Assembly (NCBI GenBank): GCA_029263235.1
Contig: JAJCXW010000165.1
Span: 1-38,402, forward strand
Direction: 5' to 3'
DNA length: 38,402 nt
From: Acidimicrobiales bacterium
GTDB taxonomy: Bacteria; Actinomycetota; Acidimicrobiia; Acidimicrobiales; Aldehydirespiratoraceae
Part shown: positions 19,581 through 29,224 of the stretch, piece by piece
Layout of the letters: every line of letters begins with the position of its first letter
Numbering within the stretch: position 1 is the first letter of the stretch
The notes under the pieces: model-generated
Database searches by the model: none
What the model was told of the DNA's origin: nothing
Seen by the model: only the letters and a program-made list of their open reading frames with translations
Position numbers and translations under genes: made by a program

Positions 19581-20564
19581 TTGTTCGCGTATGCCGCTCG
19601 CCGAATACTGGCCACCATTCCACTTCTCATAGTGGCGACCCTCGGTCTGTTCGCGCTGGAGTCGTCGGTTCGTGATCCGGTGGCCGAGCTTCGGGTGTCG
19701 TGTCCTCAATGCGACCAGATTGCGTTCGACCGCCTCATCGACCTCTACGATCTCGACAAGCCGGTGCTCGATCTGAGCAACCCGGGCGGGAGTCGCTATA
19801 TCGCTTGGCTCGGCAATGTGGCCACCGGTGATTTCGGCAACTCGACCTCCCAAGGGGACAACCCGGTGAGCGACACCGTGTTCACCCGAGCCAAGAACAC
19901 CATGATTCTGGCGGTGCCAGCCTTCTTTGTAATCGCGTCTCTGGCTACGTTCCTAGGCGTGTACTCGGCGGTGCACCAGTACTCCAAGACCGACTACACC
20001 ATCACCGGATTATCGTTTCTTGGCATCGCCATGCCCACATTCTTCTTTGGACTCTTACTCCAAGTGTTCTGGGGGATCTGGTTCCACGACTGGTTTGGCA
20101 TGCGCCCATTTTTCACGACGCAGATGCACGACGACAATTTTGTCGACCTTCTGAAATCGATCACACTTCCAATCGTCACTCTTGCCCTCGTGGTCGTGGC
20201 GACCGAGAGTCGGTTCATCAGGGCTTCCATGCTTGACGTGATCCACTCCGACTACATTCGCACCGCTCGGGCCAAGGGGTTGTCGGAGAGAAAGGTCATC
20301 TTCAAGCACGCCCTACGAAATGCGATGATTCCGGTAGTGACCATCTGGGCGCTCGACTTCTCGGCCCTTCTCGGAGGTTCGGTGGTCACCGAGTCGATCT
20401 TCTCATGGCCCGGCCTCGGGCCTTTGTTGATCTCGTCGATATTCGCGGCCGACGTCAACATGGTGATGGCGATCATCTTGTTGATCTCGGTACTGGCGAT
20501 CGGATTCAACCTGATTGCTGATCTGCTCTACGGGGTACTCGACCCCAGGATCCGGATCAGCTGA
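19581..20564 (+). CDS. ABC transporter permease (DppB/OppB family)
   Basis: FAYAARRILATIPLLIVATL N-terminus; IRTARAKGLSERKVIFKHALRNAMIPVVT EAA-loop; TTG start after GGGAG. Confidence 0.94.
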   Translation: MFAYAARRILATIPLLIVATLGLFALESSVRDPVAELRVSCPQCDQIAFDRLIDLYDLDKPVLDLSNPGGSRYIAWLGNVATGDFGNSTSQGDNPVSDTVFTRAKNTMILAVPAFFVIASLATFLGVYSAVHQYSKTDYTITGLSFLGIAMPTFFFGLLLQVFWGIWFHDWFGMRPFFTTQMHDDNFVDLLKSITLPIVTLALVVVATESRFIRASMLDVIHSDYIRTARAKGLSERKVIFKHALRNAMIPVVTIWALDFSALLGGSVVTESIFSWPGLGPLLISSIFAADVNMVMAIILLISVLAIGFNLIADLLYGVLDPRIRIS

Positions 20565-21472
20565 TGTCCGACACCACCGTCGAGCAACATCAACTCGAGG
20601 CCGAGGGGCTCTCGATCAAGCCCAAGAGCTTCGGTCGCCAGACTTGGGAACGGTTCCGGCGTCATCGGCTGGCCATGATCTCATTCGTGATTCTGGTGTT
20701 GCTCATCAGCTCGTTCTGGATCGTGCCGATTCTCTCGCCCTACGGAGTCAACGAATACGACATCAAGGACCTCTCCCAGGGCCCGTCATGGAAACATCCG
20801 TTCGGCACCGACGACATTGGACGAGACCTCATGACCCGCACCATGGAAGGTGCCCAGGTCTCGATCTACATCGCCGCGGTGGTGGCTCTTGTCTCGACGG
20901 GGATCGGGACGCTTCTCGGAGCGTTCGCGGGTTATTTCGGCAAGTGGGTCGATGCTGTTGTCAACCAGATGATCAACCTCATACTGGTCGTTCCGGCGAT
21001 CGTTGTTCTGTTGGTCATGGGCATCAAGTTCGGCGGCTCGGTCAACCAGGTGGCGCTCCTTGTAGCCGCGATCTCATGGATCACCATCGCCAGAATTGTG
21101 CGCGGGTTGTTCTTCCAAATCAAGGAAGCCGAGTTCGTGCAGGCGGCTCGGGCAGCAGGCGCCGGACCGGGCCGAATCATATTCCGGCACATTCTCCCCA
21201 ACGCCATGGGCCCGGTGCTGGTGCAGATCACGTTGGTCAGTGGTGCTGCCATCATTCTCGAGTCAACTCTTTCGTTCCTGGGCCTCGGGGTCACCCCGCC
21301 CAACACGTCGTTGGGCAAACTGATCTCGGATTCGAAGGGATTCATTACTGTCACGCCTTCGAGGGTTTTGATCCCGGGCGCGATCCTCACCGCCCTGGTT
21401 CTCTGTCTGAACTTTCTCGGTGACGGCCTTCGCGATGCCCTCGACCCCGCAACCAGGAAGACTCGACAATGA
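20564..21472 (+). CDS. ABC transporter permease (DppC/OppC family)
   Basis: HPFGTDDIGRDLMTRTMEGAQVSIYIA; FVQAARAAGAGPGRIIFRHILPNAMGPVLVQ; TLSFLGLGVTPPNTSLG. Confidence 0.95.
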   Translation: MSDTTVEQHQLEAEGLSIKPKSFGRQTWERFRRHRLAMISFVILVLLISSFWIVPILSPYGVNEYDIKDLSQGPSWKHPFGTDDIGRDLMTRTMEGAQVSIYIAAVVALVSTGIGTLLGAFAGYFGKWVDAVVNQMINLILVVPAIVVLLVMGIKFGGSVNQVALLVAAISWITIARIVRGLFFQIKEAEFVQAARAAGAGPGRIIFRHILPNAMGPVLVQITLVSGAAIILESTLSFLGLGVTPPNTSLGKLISDSKGFITVTPSRVLIPGAILTALVLCLNFLGDGLRDALDPATRKTRQ

Positions 21473-22476
21473 CCGAGCCGGTCATCAGCTTCGACGATCT
21501 CAGCGTGTCGTTTCCGACCGACGACGGCATGGTTCGCGCCGTTCGTAATGTGTCGTTCGACGTCGAGCCGGGAGAGGTCATGGCGGTGGTCGGGGAGTCC
21601 GGCTCTGGAAAGTCGGTGACGGCACTTGCTGCCATGCGACTCCATCCGGGGTCGACTGAGATCACCGGAGAGGTTCGTTTCGGGGGCCGGGATCTCCTTG
21701 GCATTGGCGAAAAGGAAATGCGCCGAGTCCGTGGCAACGGCATTGCCATGATATTTCAGGACCCGATGACCGCGCTGAATCCGGTCATGAAGGTCGGAGC
21801 ACAAATCGCCGAGATGGTGCTCACTCACGACGATGTCTCCAAGAAGGAAGCTTGGACCAGGGCCGCCGATCTGCTCGAGTCGGTGGGTGTGCCCGAGCCG
21901 GGCCGTCGGGTGAAGCAGTACCCCCATGAGTTCTCCGGCGGCATGCGGCAGCGGGCCATGATCGCCATGGCGATCGCCAACGGGCCCGATCTGCTCATCG
22001 CCGACGAACCCACGACCGCCCTCGACGTCACCATCCAGGCCCAGGTACTCGAGGTCATGAAGACCGCCCAGGAGGCCACCGGGGCCGCCATACTCCTGAT
22101 CACCCACGATCTTGGCGTGGTGGCCGGAATAGCCGACCGCGTGGTGGTGATGTACGGCGGAAGGGTGTTTGAGTCCGGAAGCGCCGATCAGGTCTTTTAC
22201 CGGAGCCAGAACCCCTATACGCGGGGTCTGATGAGTTCGATCCCGAGGCTCGATGCGCCCAAGGGCGAGCGCCTCATTCCCATTCCGGGTACTCCTCCAA
22301 ATGTCCTCAACCCCCCATCGGGGTGCGCGTTCGGCCCCCGGTGTGCTTTCGCCTCGGATGGCTGCCACGAAGCTCATGCCGAGTTGATGTCGGTCGGTTT
22401 CGACGGCACCCACCGAAGCCGGTGTCACAAGCTCGCCGAGCTTCCTGATCTGTTTGCGGCGGCTGAGACGCGATGA
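21469..22476 (+). CDS. ABC transporter ATP-binding protein (DppD/OppD family)
   Basis: GESGSGKSVTALAAM Walker A; FSGGMRQRAMIAMAIANGPDLLIADEPTTALDVTIQAQ; Cys-containing oligopeptide C-terminal domain; ATGA overlap. Confidence 0.96.
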   Translation: MTEPVISFDDLSVSFPTDDGMVRAVRNVSFDVEPGEVMAVVGESGSGKSVTALAAMRLHPGSTEITGEVRFGGRDLLGIGEKEMRRVRGNGIAMIFQDPMTALNPVMKVGAQIAEMVLTHDDVSKKEAWTRAADLLESVGVPEPGRRVKQYPHEFSGGMRQRAMIAMAIANGPDLLIADEPTTALDVTIQAQVLEVMKTAQEATGAAILLITHDLGVVAGIADRVVVMYGGRVFESGSADQVFYRSQNPYTRGLMSSIPRLDAPKGERLIPIPGTPPNVLNPPSGCAFGPRCAFASDGCHEAHAELMSVGFDGTHRSRCHKLAELPDLFAAAETR

Positions 22477-23519
22477 CCAACGACCCGACAACTCTCCCCG
22501 CCCATGGAGATCCCGTACTCCGAGTCGACAACTTGGTGAAGGAATTCCCGATCCAAGCCGGGTTGTTTCGCCGCCAGGTCGGATTGGTGCAAGCGGTGTC
22601 GGGCGTCAGCCTCGATATTCATGAGCACGAGACCCTCGGCGTGGTGGGTGAGTCGGGATGTGGCAAGACGACGCTGGGTCGCACGATCCTCCGGCTTCTT
22701 GAGGCCACATCCGGATCCGTCACCTACAAGGGCGAGTCGGTCTCTGGCGCACCCAATTCGCGTATGCGCGAGCTTCGTCGTCACATGCAGATCGTGTTCC
22801 AGGACCCCTTTGCATCACTCAACCCACGCATGGCGGTTCGCGACATCATCGCCGAGCCGCTCCGTATCCACGGTGAGTCGCGGGCCGTGGCTTCGGCCCG
22901 CGCCAACGAACTCATCGATGCCGTGGGGCTTCTGAGCGACTACGGCAATCGCTACCCCCACGAGTTCTCGGGCGGGCAGCGCCAACGCATCGGCATCGCG
23001 AGGGCGCTCGCTCTGCAGCCGACCTTGATCATCCTCGATGAGCCGGTGTCGGCCCTCGACGTGAGCGTTCAGGCCCAGGTGGTCAATCTGCTCGAGGACC
23101 TCCAAAACGAGTTCAAGCTCAGCTACATGTTCATCGCCCACGACCTCTCGGTGGTGCGCCACATCAGCGACCGGGTTGCGGTCATGTACCTCGGGAAGGT
23201 GGTGGAGGTCGCCGACCGCGACTCGATCTACGACCGGCCATCCCACCCCTACACCCAGAGCCTCCTCTCGGCGGTGCCGGTGGCCGACCCGAACGCCGAA
23301 CGCAACCGCCGGCGAATCGTTCTCGAGGGCGATCTCCCGAGTCCGGCCGCTGTGCCGTCGGGTTGCCGATTCCGCACCCGGTGCCCGATAGCGGCCGAAC
23401 GCTGTTCCTACGAGGAGCCGGAGATGCAAACCCTGGCCGACGGTCACGAAGTGGCATGCCACTTCCCGCTGTCACCGGGGGAGAGCCTCATCGAGGTGGC
23501 CGCGGCGCGTGGCCGATAA
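22473..23519 (+). CDS. ABC transporter ATP-binding protein (DppF/OppF family)
   Basis: GESGCGKTTLGRTILRL; FSGGQRQRIGIARALALQPTLIILDEPVSALDVSVQAQ; C-terminal CRFRTRCPIAAERC. Confidence 0.96.
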   Translation: MTNDPTTLPAHGDPVLRVDNLVKEFPIQAGLFRRQVGLVQAVSGVSLDIHEHETLGVVGESGCGKTTLGRTILRLLEATSGSVTYKGESVSGAPNSRMRELRRHMQIVFQDPFASLNPRMAVRDIIAEPLRIHGESRAVASARANELIDAVGLLSDYGNRYPHEFSGGQRQRIGIARALALQPTLIILDEPVSALDVSVQAQVVNLLEDLQNEFKLSYMFIAHDLSVVRHISDRVAVMYLGKVVEVADRDSIYDRPSHPYTQSLLSAVPVADPNAERNRRRIVLEGDLPSPAAVPSGCRFRTRCPIAAERCSYEEPEMQTLADGHEVACHFPLSPGESLIEVAAARGR

Positions 23520-23997
23520 CGAACGATCCGATCCGGATTCAGTCCGGCTCTACAGCTCCAGACGCTCGTGGGCCTTCGCCCTGCTCGGCTCTTTGTTGTT
23601 GATCGTCGGTCCTCTGGCCGTGGCGGTGTCGCGCCCCCTGGGAGCGCCGGGAATCGGAGCGCTGGTGGTAGGGGTGATCGCCACCATCGCGCTGTTGTTC
23701 GATCAGCCCATGGTCTCCATTGTGCGTCCCGACGGAATCGAGAGGCGCTGCCCCCTGTTGGCCAGGCACCTCGAGTGGGATCAGATCGAGTCGCTGGAGC
23801 GTCTGCGTCGTTCCGGAGGAGTCGTGGCGAAGGTGGGACGTCGGCGGATGGTGTTGTGCGACCGCCGGGAAGGTCACCTCGAACACTTGCAGCTCATCGA
23901 GATCATCAAGACCCACGGACCTGGAGTGATCGTCAGGCTTCCGGAGCCTGAGCTCGACAGTCGACCAACCAACATCTACCGCCGCAAGAATCGCTGA
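23509..23997 (+). CDS. Small two-TM membrane protein with PH-like C-terminal domain (hypothetical)
   Basis: Hydrophobic SWAFALLGSLLLIVGPLAVAV and IGALVVGVIATIALLF, then VSIVRPDGIERRCPLLARHLEWDQIESLERL; GTG start overlaps the DppF end. Confidence 0.65.
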   Translation: MADNERSDPDSVRLYSSRRSWAFALLGSLLLIVGPLAVAVSRPLGAPGIGALVVGVIATIALLFDQPMVSIVRPDGIERRCPLLARHLEWDQIESLERLRRSGGVVAKVGRRRMVLCDRREGHLEHLQLIEIIKTHGPGVIVRLPEPELDSRPTNIYRRKNR

Positions 23998-24044
23998 GGC
24001 GAAAAGCCGCGGAAGTTGCCTCGTGCGTTCGCGCGACCGCTGGT

Positions 24045-24067
24045 GTGGACGGCTAGGTTCCGTCCAC
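24045..24067. promoter_or_regulatory. Perfect dyad GTGGACGG-CTAGGTT-CCGTCCAC enclosing a putative -10 (TAGGTT, 24054-24059) and abutting the purL GTG start
   Basis: 8-bp perfect arms, 7-bp spacer, read directly. Confidence 0.55.
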
Positions 24068-26884
24068 GTGGTGCTGCGCATCGAGGTCACATCGATAGAC
24101 GATCCCGAAGGGCCGCGAGTCTCACAGATGGCTCGATCCCTCGGAATTCTCGGACTCACCGGATGCACGGTGAGTCGCGTCCACAACATTCGTGGGCAAC
24201 TCTCCGACGCTCAGGTTGAGCTGCTTTGCCGAGAGCTCCTGGTCGACCCGGTTGTCGACACTCACACCATTGGCGTGTCCAACCCGCTAGGCCGAGCGGT
24301 CGAAGTGGCAGTGCAGCCCGGAGTCACCGACCTGGAGGCACGCGAGCTGGAGCGAGCCGCGGCCGAACTCGGCCTTCCCGCCATCGAGGTAGCGATGGCT
24401 CGGCGCTACGACCTGCTCGGCGAGGTGTCGGACACCGACTTCGAGACCCTCGTCGGTCGGGGCCTCGTCAACTCGACGGTCGAGCATTGGTCGCCCAATC
24501 AACTCGAGCCGGAGTTCTCGGCTGCAGCAGCGGCCGACGTGCGGGTTGCGGCGATCGAACTGTCGACCCTCGACGACGGTGAGCTGCTGGACCTGAGTCG
24601 AGAGATGCTGTTGTCGCTGGATCTCGAGGAGATGCGCGCCGTTCGGGCCCACTTCGAATCTGAAGGTCGTCGGCCCGCCGACGCCGAACTCGAGACCCTG
24701 GCTCAGACCTGGTCGGAGCATTGTGTTCACAAGACGTTCCGTGCCGAGATAGCGCTCACCCACCATCACAGCGACGGTTCGGCGACATCGAGTGTCCACG
24801 ATGGTCTGCTCGATGCCCTGCGTCGGGCCACCGAGGCACTCGATCCGTGGTGGCTACGCTCGGCGTTCGTCGACGACGCCGGAATCGTGGCTTTCGACGA
24901 CCACGACGACCTGGCGTTCAAAGTCGAGACGCACAACCATCCATCGGCTCTCGAGCCGTTTGGCGGAGCCAACACCGGGGTTGGCGGGGTGGTGCGCGAC
25001 GTGATCGGGGTGTCGGCCCGGCCGATCGCCTGCACCGACGTGCTGTGCTTCGGCCCGGTCGACCTGCCCGACGCCGACTTGCCCGAAGGGGTGATTCATC
25101 CCCGGCGTATACGCGATGGTGTGGTCGCCGGTGTCGGCGACTACGGCAACAAGTTGGGTCTTCCCACGGTCAACGGTGCGGTCATCTACTCCGAGGGCTA
25201 CGTCGGGAATCCGCTGGTGTATTGCGGGTCGCTGGGCTTGTTGCCTCAAGGATCGCATCCGACCGAAGCCAAGCTCGAGGACCGGATCATCTCGATAGGT
25301 GGCAAGGTCGGACGTGACGGAATCCACGGAGCCACGTTCTCGTCGGCTTCGATGGATGCGACCACCGGCGACACGGTGGGTTCGGCAGTGCAGATAGGCG
25401 ATCCGATCACTGAAAAGGGCTGTATCGAGGTGGTCGAGCGGGCCCGCGACGCCGGGCTGTACAACGCCATCACCGACTGCGGCGCGGGAGGCCTCTCATC
25501 TTCGGTGGGCGAGATGGGGGAGGACCTCGGGGTCGAGGTCGACCTCTCGACGGTGCCGCTGAAGTATCCGGGGTTGCAGCCCTGGGAGATCTGGCTGTCG
25601 GAAGCCCAGGAACGAATTGTGTTGGCCGTGCCACCCGATCGCGTGGCCGAGATGCAGTCGCTGTGCGACCAATGGGATGTCGAGATGACCGACCTCGGTC
25701 GGTTCACCGGCACCCAACGCCTGGTGGTGCGCCACGGCTCGACCGACGTGGTCGACATCCCGATGGCCTTCCTGCACGACGGACTGCCGAGGCGCCATAT
25801 GTCGGCAGTGTGGACCGACCCGACACCCGCCGACTGCGCCCCTCCGGGATTCGAGTCCGCTCACGTGTTGCGATTGTTGGCCCACCCCGACGTTGCCTCC
25901 AATGAGGACATCGTGAGGACCTACGACCATGAGGTCCGGGGTGGCACTGTGGTTCGACCCTTCGTAGGTCCGGAAGCAGACGGCCCGTCCGATGCTGCGG
26001 TGCTCAAACCTCTCGGCACGTCGCGCAACGCTCTCGCTGCCGTGCTGTCCAACGGGATCTGTCCGCGAGTTGGGAAGCTTGATCCGTGGGCGATGGCCAT
26101 GATGGCAATCGATGAGGCCGTACGAAACCTCGTGGCGGTTGGTGGCAACCCCGATCGTGTCGCTCTACTCGACAACTTCTGCTGGGGCGACCCCACCAAA
26201 CCCGACCGGTTGGGTGGGCTGGTCCGGGCCGTGCAGGGGTGCGTGGACGGAGCCGAGCTCTACGAGATGCCTTTCATCTCCGGCAAGGACAGTCTCTTCA
26301 ACGAGTTCGACGGCGAGCCCATCCCGGGGACGTTGCTCATCTCGGCTCTCGGCCTTGTGCCCGACATGGCCCACGCCATCGATTCCGCCGGGTCGGCGGT
26401 CGAGGACGACGTTTGGATGGTCGGTACGCAGAGCGACCATCTCGGAGGCTCACTGATCGCCGAGATTCTGGAACTCCCCACCACTCATCTTCCGCCCATG
26501 GTCTTCGATCCGCTGTCGAGGTATCGGGCCGTGCACGCCGCTATAGCGAGTGGTCTGATCACGTCGGCCCACGACTGCAGCGAAGGCGGACTGTGTGTGG
26601 CGGCAAGTGAAATGGCGATCGCCTCCAGGCACGGCATCAGCATCATGGCACCACCCGGCTCGGACCAGCCCTTGGCCGCCTTCGCCAACGAAGCACCCGG
26701 ACGCATCCTCCTGACCTCGCGGCCCGCTGACCGGGCGGCCGTGGCGGCGGCTCTGGGAGAGCATGCCAGCCTCGTGGGCAACGTCACCGACGAGCCGATG
26801 ATTCGCTTGTCGTCCGGTGAGACCATCGTCGAGATCTCGGTGGAAGCCGCGGTGTCGGCTTTCAGGGATCGGATCGTCCCATGA
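24068..26884 (+). CDS. purL: Phosphoribosylformylglycinamidine synthase, PurS-like N-terminus fused to PurL (PurSL)
   Basis: N-terminal LRIEVTSIDDPEGPRVSQMARSLGILGLTGCTVSRVHNIRGQL PurS-like; ETHNHPSALEPFGGANTGVGGVVRDVIG; DCSEGGLCVAASEMAI; no fused glutaminase. Confidence 0.94.
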   Translation: MVLRIEVTSIDDPEGPRVSQMARSLGILGLTGCTVSRVHNIRGQLSDAQVELLCRELLVDPVVDTHTIGVSNPLGRAVEVAVQPGVTDLEARELERAAAELGLPAIEVAMARRYDLLGEVSDTDFETLVGRGLVNSTVEHWSPNQLEPEFSAAAAADVRVAAIELSTLDDGELLDLSREMLLSLDLEEMRAVRAHFESEGRRPADAELETLAQTWSEHCVHKTFRAEIALTHHHSDGSATSSVHDGLLDALRRATEALDPWWLRSAFVDDAGIVAFDDHDDLAFKVETHNHPSALEPFGGANTGVGGVVRDVIGVSARPIACTDVLCFGPVDLPDADLPEGVIHPRRIRDGVVAGVGDYGNKLGLPTVNGAVIYSEGYVGNPLVYCGSLGLLPQGSHPTEAKLEDRIISIGGKVGRDGIHGATFSSASMDATTGDTVGSAVQIGDPITEKGCIEVVERARDAGLYNAITDCGAGGLSSSVGEMGEDLGVEVDLSTVPLKYPGLQPWEIWLSEAQERIVLAVPPDRVAEMQSLCDQWDVEMTDLGRFTGTQRLVVRHGSTDVVDIPMAFLHDGLPRRHMSAVWTDPTPADCAPPGFESAHVLRLLAHPDVASNEDIVRTYDHEVRGGTVVRPFVGPEADGPSDAAVLKPLGTSRNALAAVLSNGICPRVGKLDPWAMAMMAIDEAVRNLVAVGGNPDRVALLDNFCWGDPTKPDRLGGLVRAVQGCVDGAELYEMPFISGKDSLFNEFDGEPIPGTLLISALGLVPDMAHAIDSAGSAVEDDVWMVGTQSDHLGGSLIAEILELPTTHLPPMVFDPLSRYRAVHAAIASGLITSAHDCSEGGLCVAASEMAIASRHGISIMAPPGSDQPLAAFANEAPGRILLTSRPADRAAVAAALGEHASLVGNVTDEPMIRLSSGETIVEISVEAAVSAFRDRIVP

Positions 26885-27672
26885 CGAAGCCGCCGATCTT
26901 GATTCCCCACGCCTCGGGCACCAACCGTGATCAGGAGGCCGCCCAGGCGATCGACATCGCCGGCGGCGATCCCCGAGTCGTGCATGTCAATCGGTTGCTC
27001 AACGGCGATGTCTCCTTCGGTGACCATGCCGCAATCCTCATCCCCGGAGGGTTCAGCTACGGAGACTCTCTCGGTGCCGGTGGCCGCTTGGCCCTCGAAC
27101 TCCGGACCTGGTTCGCCGACGAACTCGGTGTCGCGGTGAGAGCCGGACGACCGATCCTCGGAATCTGCAACGGCTTCCAGGCGCTGGTGAAGGCCGGCCT
27201 GCTGGCCGGACCGCAACGGCCCGTCGGACGCTCCGTGACGCTCACTCACAACTCCAACGGCAAGTTCGAGTGTCGATGGGTCACCCTCGGGATCGAACCG
27301 GGATGTCGGAGCAGCTGGCTCGCGCCGTTGTACGAACTCGTTGTCCGTTGCCCCGTCGCTCACGGCGAAGGGCGCCTGGCGGTGGCCGACGCCGAGGTTC
27401 TCGAGTCGATGGACGACGGGGGACTGGTCGCGTTTCGCTATCTCGATTCGGGATCAACCCCGCGGGGATCAGCCGGTCGGGCGGATGGCGTCTATCCGGC
27501 CAACCCCAACGGCTCCGTCGCCGACATCGCCGGCATGTGCGACGCCACTGGCGCCGTCGTCGGTCTCATGCCCCACCCCGAGGATCACATCTTCGACTGG
27601 CAGCGGCCGTCCGGCCCGCCGGGGGGCTCAGGATTACCATTGTTCCAGGCATTTGTGGAGGCCTCGAGATGA
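26881..27672 (+). CDS. purQ: Phosphoribosylformylglycinamidine synthase glutaminase subunit
   Basis: ASGTNRDQEAAQAI; ILIPGGFSYGDSLGAG; ILGICNGFQALVKAGLL; MPHPEDHIFDWQ; ATGA overlap with purL. Confidence 0.96.
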   Translation: MTKPPILIPHASGTNRDQEAAQAIDIAGGDPRVVHVNRLLNGDVSFGDHAAILIPGGFSYGDSLGAGGRLALELRTWFADELGVAVRAGRPILGICNGFQALVKAGLLAGPQRPVGRSVTLTHNSNGKFECRWVTLGIEPGCRSSWLAPLYELVVRCPVAHGEGRLAVADAEVLESMDDGGLVAFRYLDSGSTPRGSAGRADGVYPANPNGSVADIAGMCDATGAVVGLMPHPEDHIFDWQRPSGPPGGSGLPLFQAFVEASR

Positions 27673-28637
27673 CCATTGACCTCAGTCCAGCCGTCGAGAA
27701 CCCCTTCGAAGGTCTCGACCCGGATGCGATCGCCGACCTCGGCCCGACGACCCGAGGCAAGGTGCGCGACATCGTCGACCTGGGCGACACCCTCGCGCTC
27801 GTGGCTACCGACCGGATCTCTGCTTTCGATCAGGTCCTCGGCACCGTGCCCTACCGCGGTCAGGTTCTCAATCAGTTGGCGGCTTGGTGGTTCGAGCAGA
27901 TCTCCGACATCGTCGACAATCACGTTGTGTCGGTACCCGACCCCAACGTCACGATCGGACGGAAGTGCGCACCACTGCCGGTGGAGGTGATTGTCCGGGC
28001 CCGACTCACGGGATCGACCAACACGGCCTTGTGGACCCGATACAACGCGGGGGAGCGCACTATCTACGGACTGGACTTTCCCGACGGAATGTCGAAGAAC
28101 GATCCCTTGCCCGAAGCGATCATCACTCCCACCACCAAGGCCGAGCAAGGGGAACACGACCGCCCGATCACCGAAGCTGAGATCGTGGAGATTGGCTTGG
28201 TGGAGGCCGACCTGTGGCAGGAGATCAGAACGGTTGCGTTGGCAGTGTTTGAGCGCGGCCGCCAGCTCGCGGCCCGGTCCGGGTTGGTCCTCGTCGACAC
28301 CAAGTACGAGTTCGGCGTCGACACCGATGGTGCTCTGGTGATCATCGATGAGGTGCACACCCCCGACTCCTCGAGGTTCTGGCGTGCGTCCACCGCCGAG
28401 GAGTTGATCGCAGGAGGAAGCGAGCCGGAGAATCTCGACAAGGAGGTGGTCCGGTTGTCCTACGCTGCCGCCGGCTACACCGGCGATGGCCCGCCACCGC
28501 CGCTTTCGCCGTCTCTGGCCGCACGAGTGTCGGCTGTCTACACCGAGAGCATCGAGATGCTCACAGGAGATCCCTTCGAGCCCGCCGCGTATCCAGCCGG
28601 TCCGAGAGTCGCGGAGGCAATTCGTCGTGCTGTCTGA
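27669..28637 (+). CDS. purC: Phosphoribosylaminoimidazole-succinocarboxamide synthase
   Basis: [68 protein letters not shown] at 27669 overlaps the purQ stop. Confidence 0.96.
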   Translation: MTIDLSPAVENPFEGLDPDAIADLGPTTRGKVRDIVDLGDTLALVATDRISAFDQVLGTVPYRGQVLNQLAAWWFEQISDIVDNHVVSVPDPNVTIGRKCAPLPVEVIVRARLTGSTNTALWTRYNAGERTIYGLDFPDGMSKNDPLPEAIITPTTKAEQGEHDRPITEAEIVEIGLVEADLWQEIRTVALAVFERGRQLAARSGLVLVDTKYEFGVDTDGALVIIDEVHTPDSSRFWRASTAEELIAGGSEPENLDKEVVRLSYAAAGYTGDGPPPPLSPSLAARVSAVYTESIEMLTGDPFEPAAYPAGPRVAEAIRRAV

Positions 28638-28726
28638 AGTGGGAGAGAGCCGCCAGCGGGTGTCCCGCATCGATCGGCACCGACGCGCGAGGATTCTGTT
28701 GCACCGGTTCACAAAGGGGAGGCAAT

Positions 28727-29224
28727 GTGATGTCGAGTGACCAGCCGTTGGTTGGGATCGTCATGGGTAGCGACTCCGACTGGCCCACGATGCGTCGGGC
28801 CTCCGACATCCTCACCGAGTTCGGAGTGGCCCACGAGTCTCGTGTGGCGTCGGCACACCGCACTCCCGATCTCATCTCCGAATACGCGAGCGGAGCCGAG
28901 GCAAGAGGTCTTCGAGCGATCATCGCCGGGGCCGGAGGAGCTGCGCATCTAGCGGGCGTGGTAGCGGCCTACACAATCGTGCCGGTGATCGGGGTGCCGA
29001 TCCAGAGCCGCGCCCTCAACGGGATGGATTCTCTGCTCTCGATCGTGCAAATGCCGGGCGGAGTCCCGGTGGCCACGATGGCGATCGGCGATGCCGGAGC
29101 CACCAACGCCGGGCTGTTTGCGGCGGCACTGCTCGCCGGCACCGATCCGGAGCTTGCGGCATCGCTGCACGACTACCGAAAACGGCGGGCCGACAAGGTG
29201 CGCGAGATCGAACTCGAACGATGA
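28727..29224 (+). CDS. purE: N5-CAIR mutase (class I PurE)
   Basis: [75 protein letters not shown] or ATG start after GGGGAGG. Confidence 0.96.
   Translation: MMSSDQPLVGIVMGSDSDWPTMRRASDILTEFGVAHESRVASAHRTPDLISEYASGAEARGLRAIIAGAGGAAHLAGVVAAYTIVPVIGVPIQSRALNGMDSLLSIVQMPGGVPVATMAIGDAGATNAGLFAAALLAGTDPELAASLHDYRKRRADKVREIELER

Noticed and set aside
20932-22491. 519-aa minus-strand ORF across DppC/DppD
   Set aside because: Opposite strand encodes unmistakable permease and ATPase motifs; the antisense translation has no recognisable domain.
27270-27668. N-terminal extension of the purC ORF overlapping purQ
   Set aside because: Arg/Gly-rich out-of-frame translation of purQ; PurC homology starts at ATG 27669.
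28656-28668. GCGGG-TGT-CCCGC hairpin between purC and purE
   Set aside because: Only 5 bp with 3-nt loop in GC-rich DNA and no T-tract; expected by chance.
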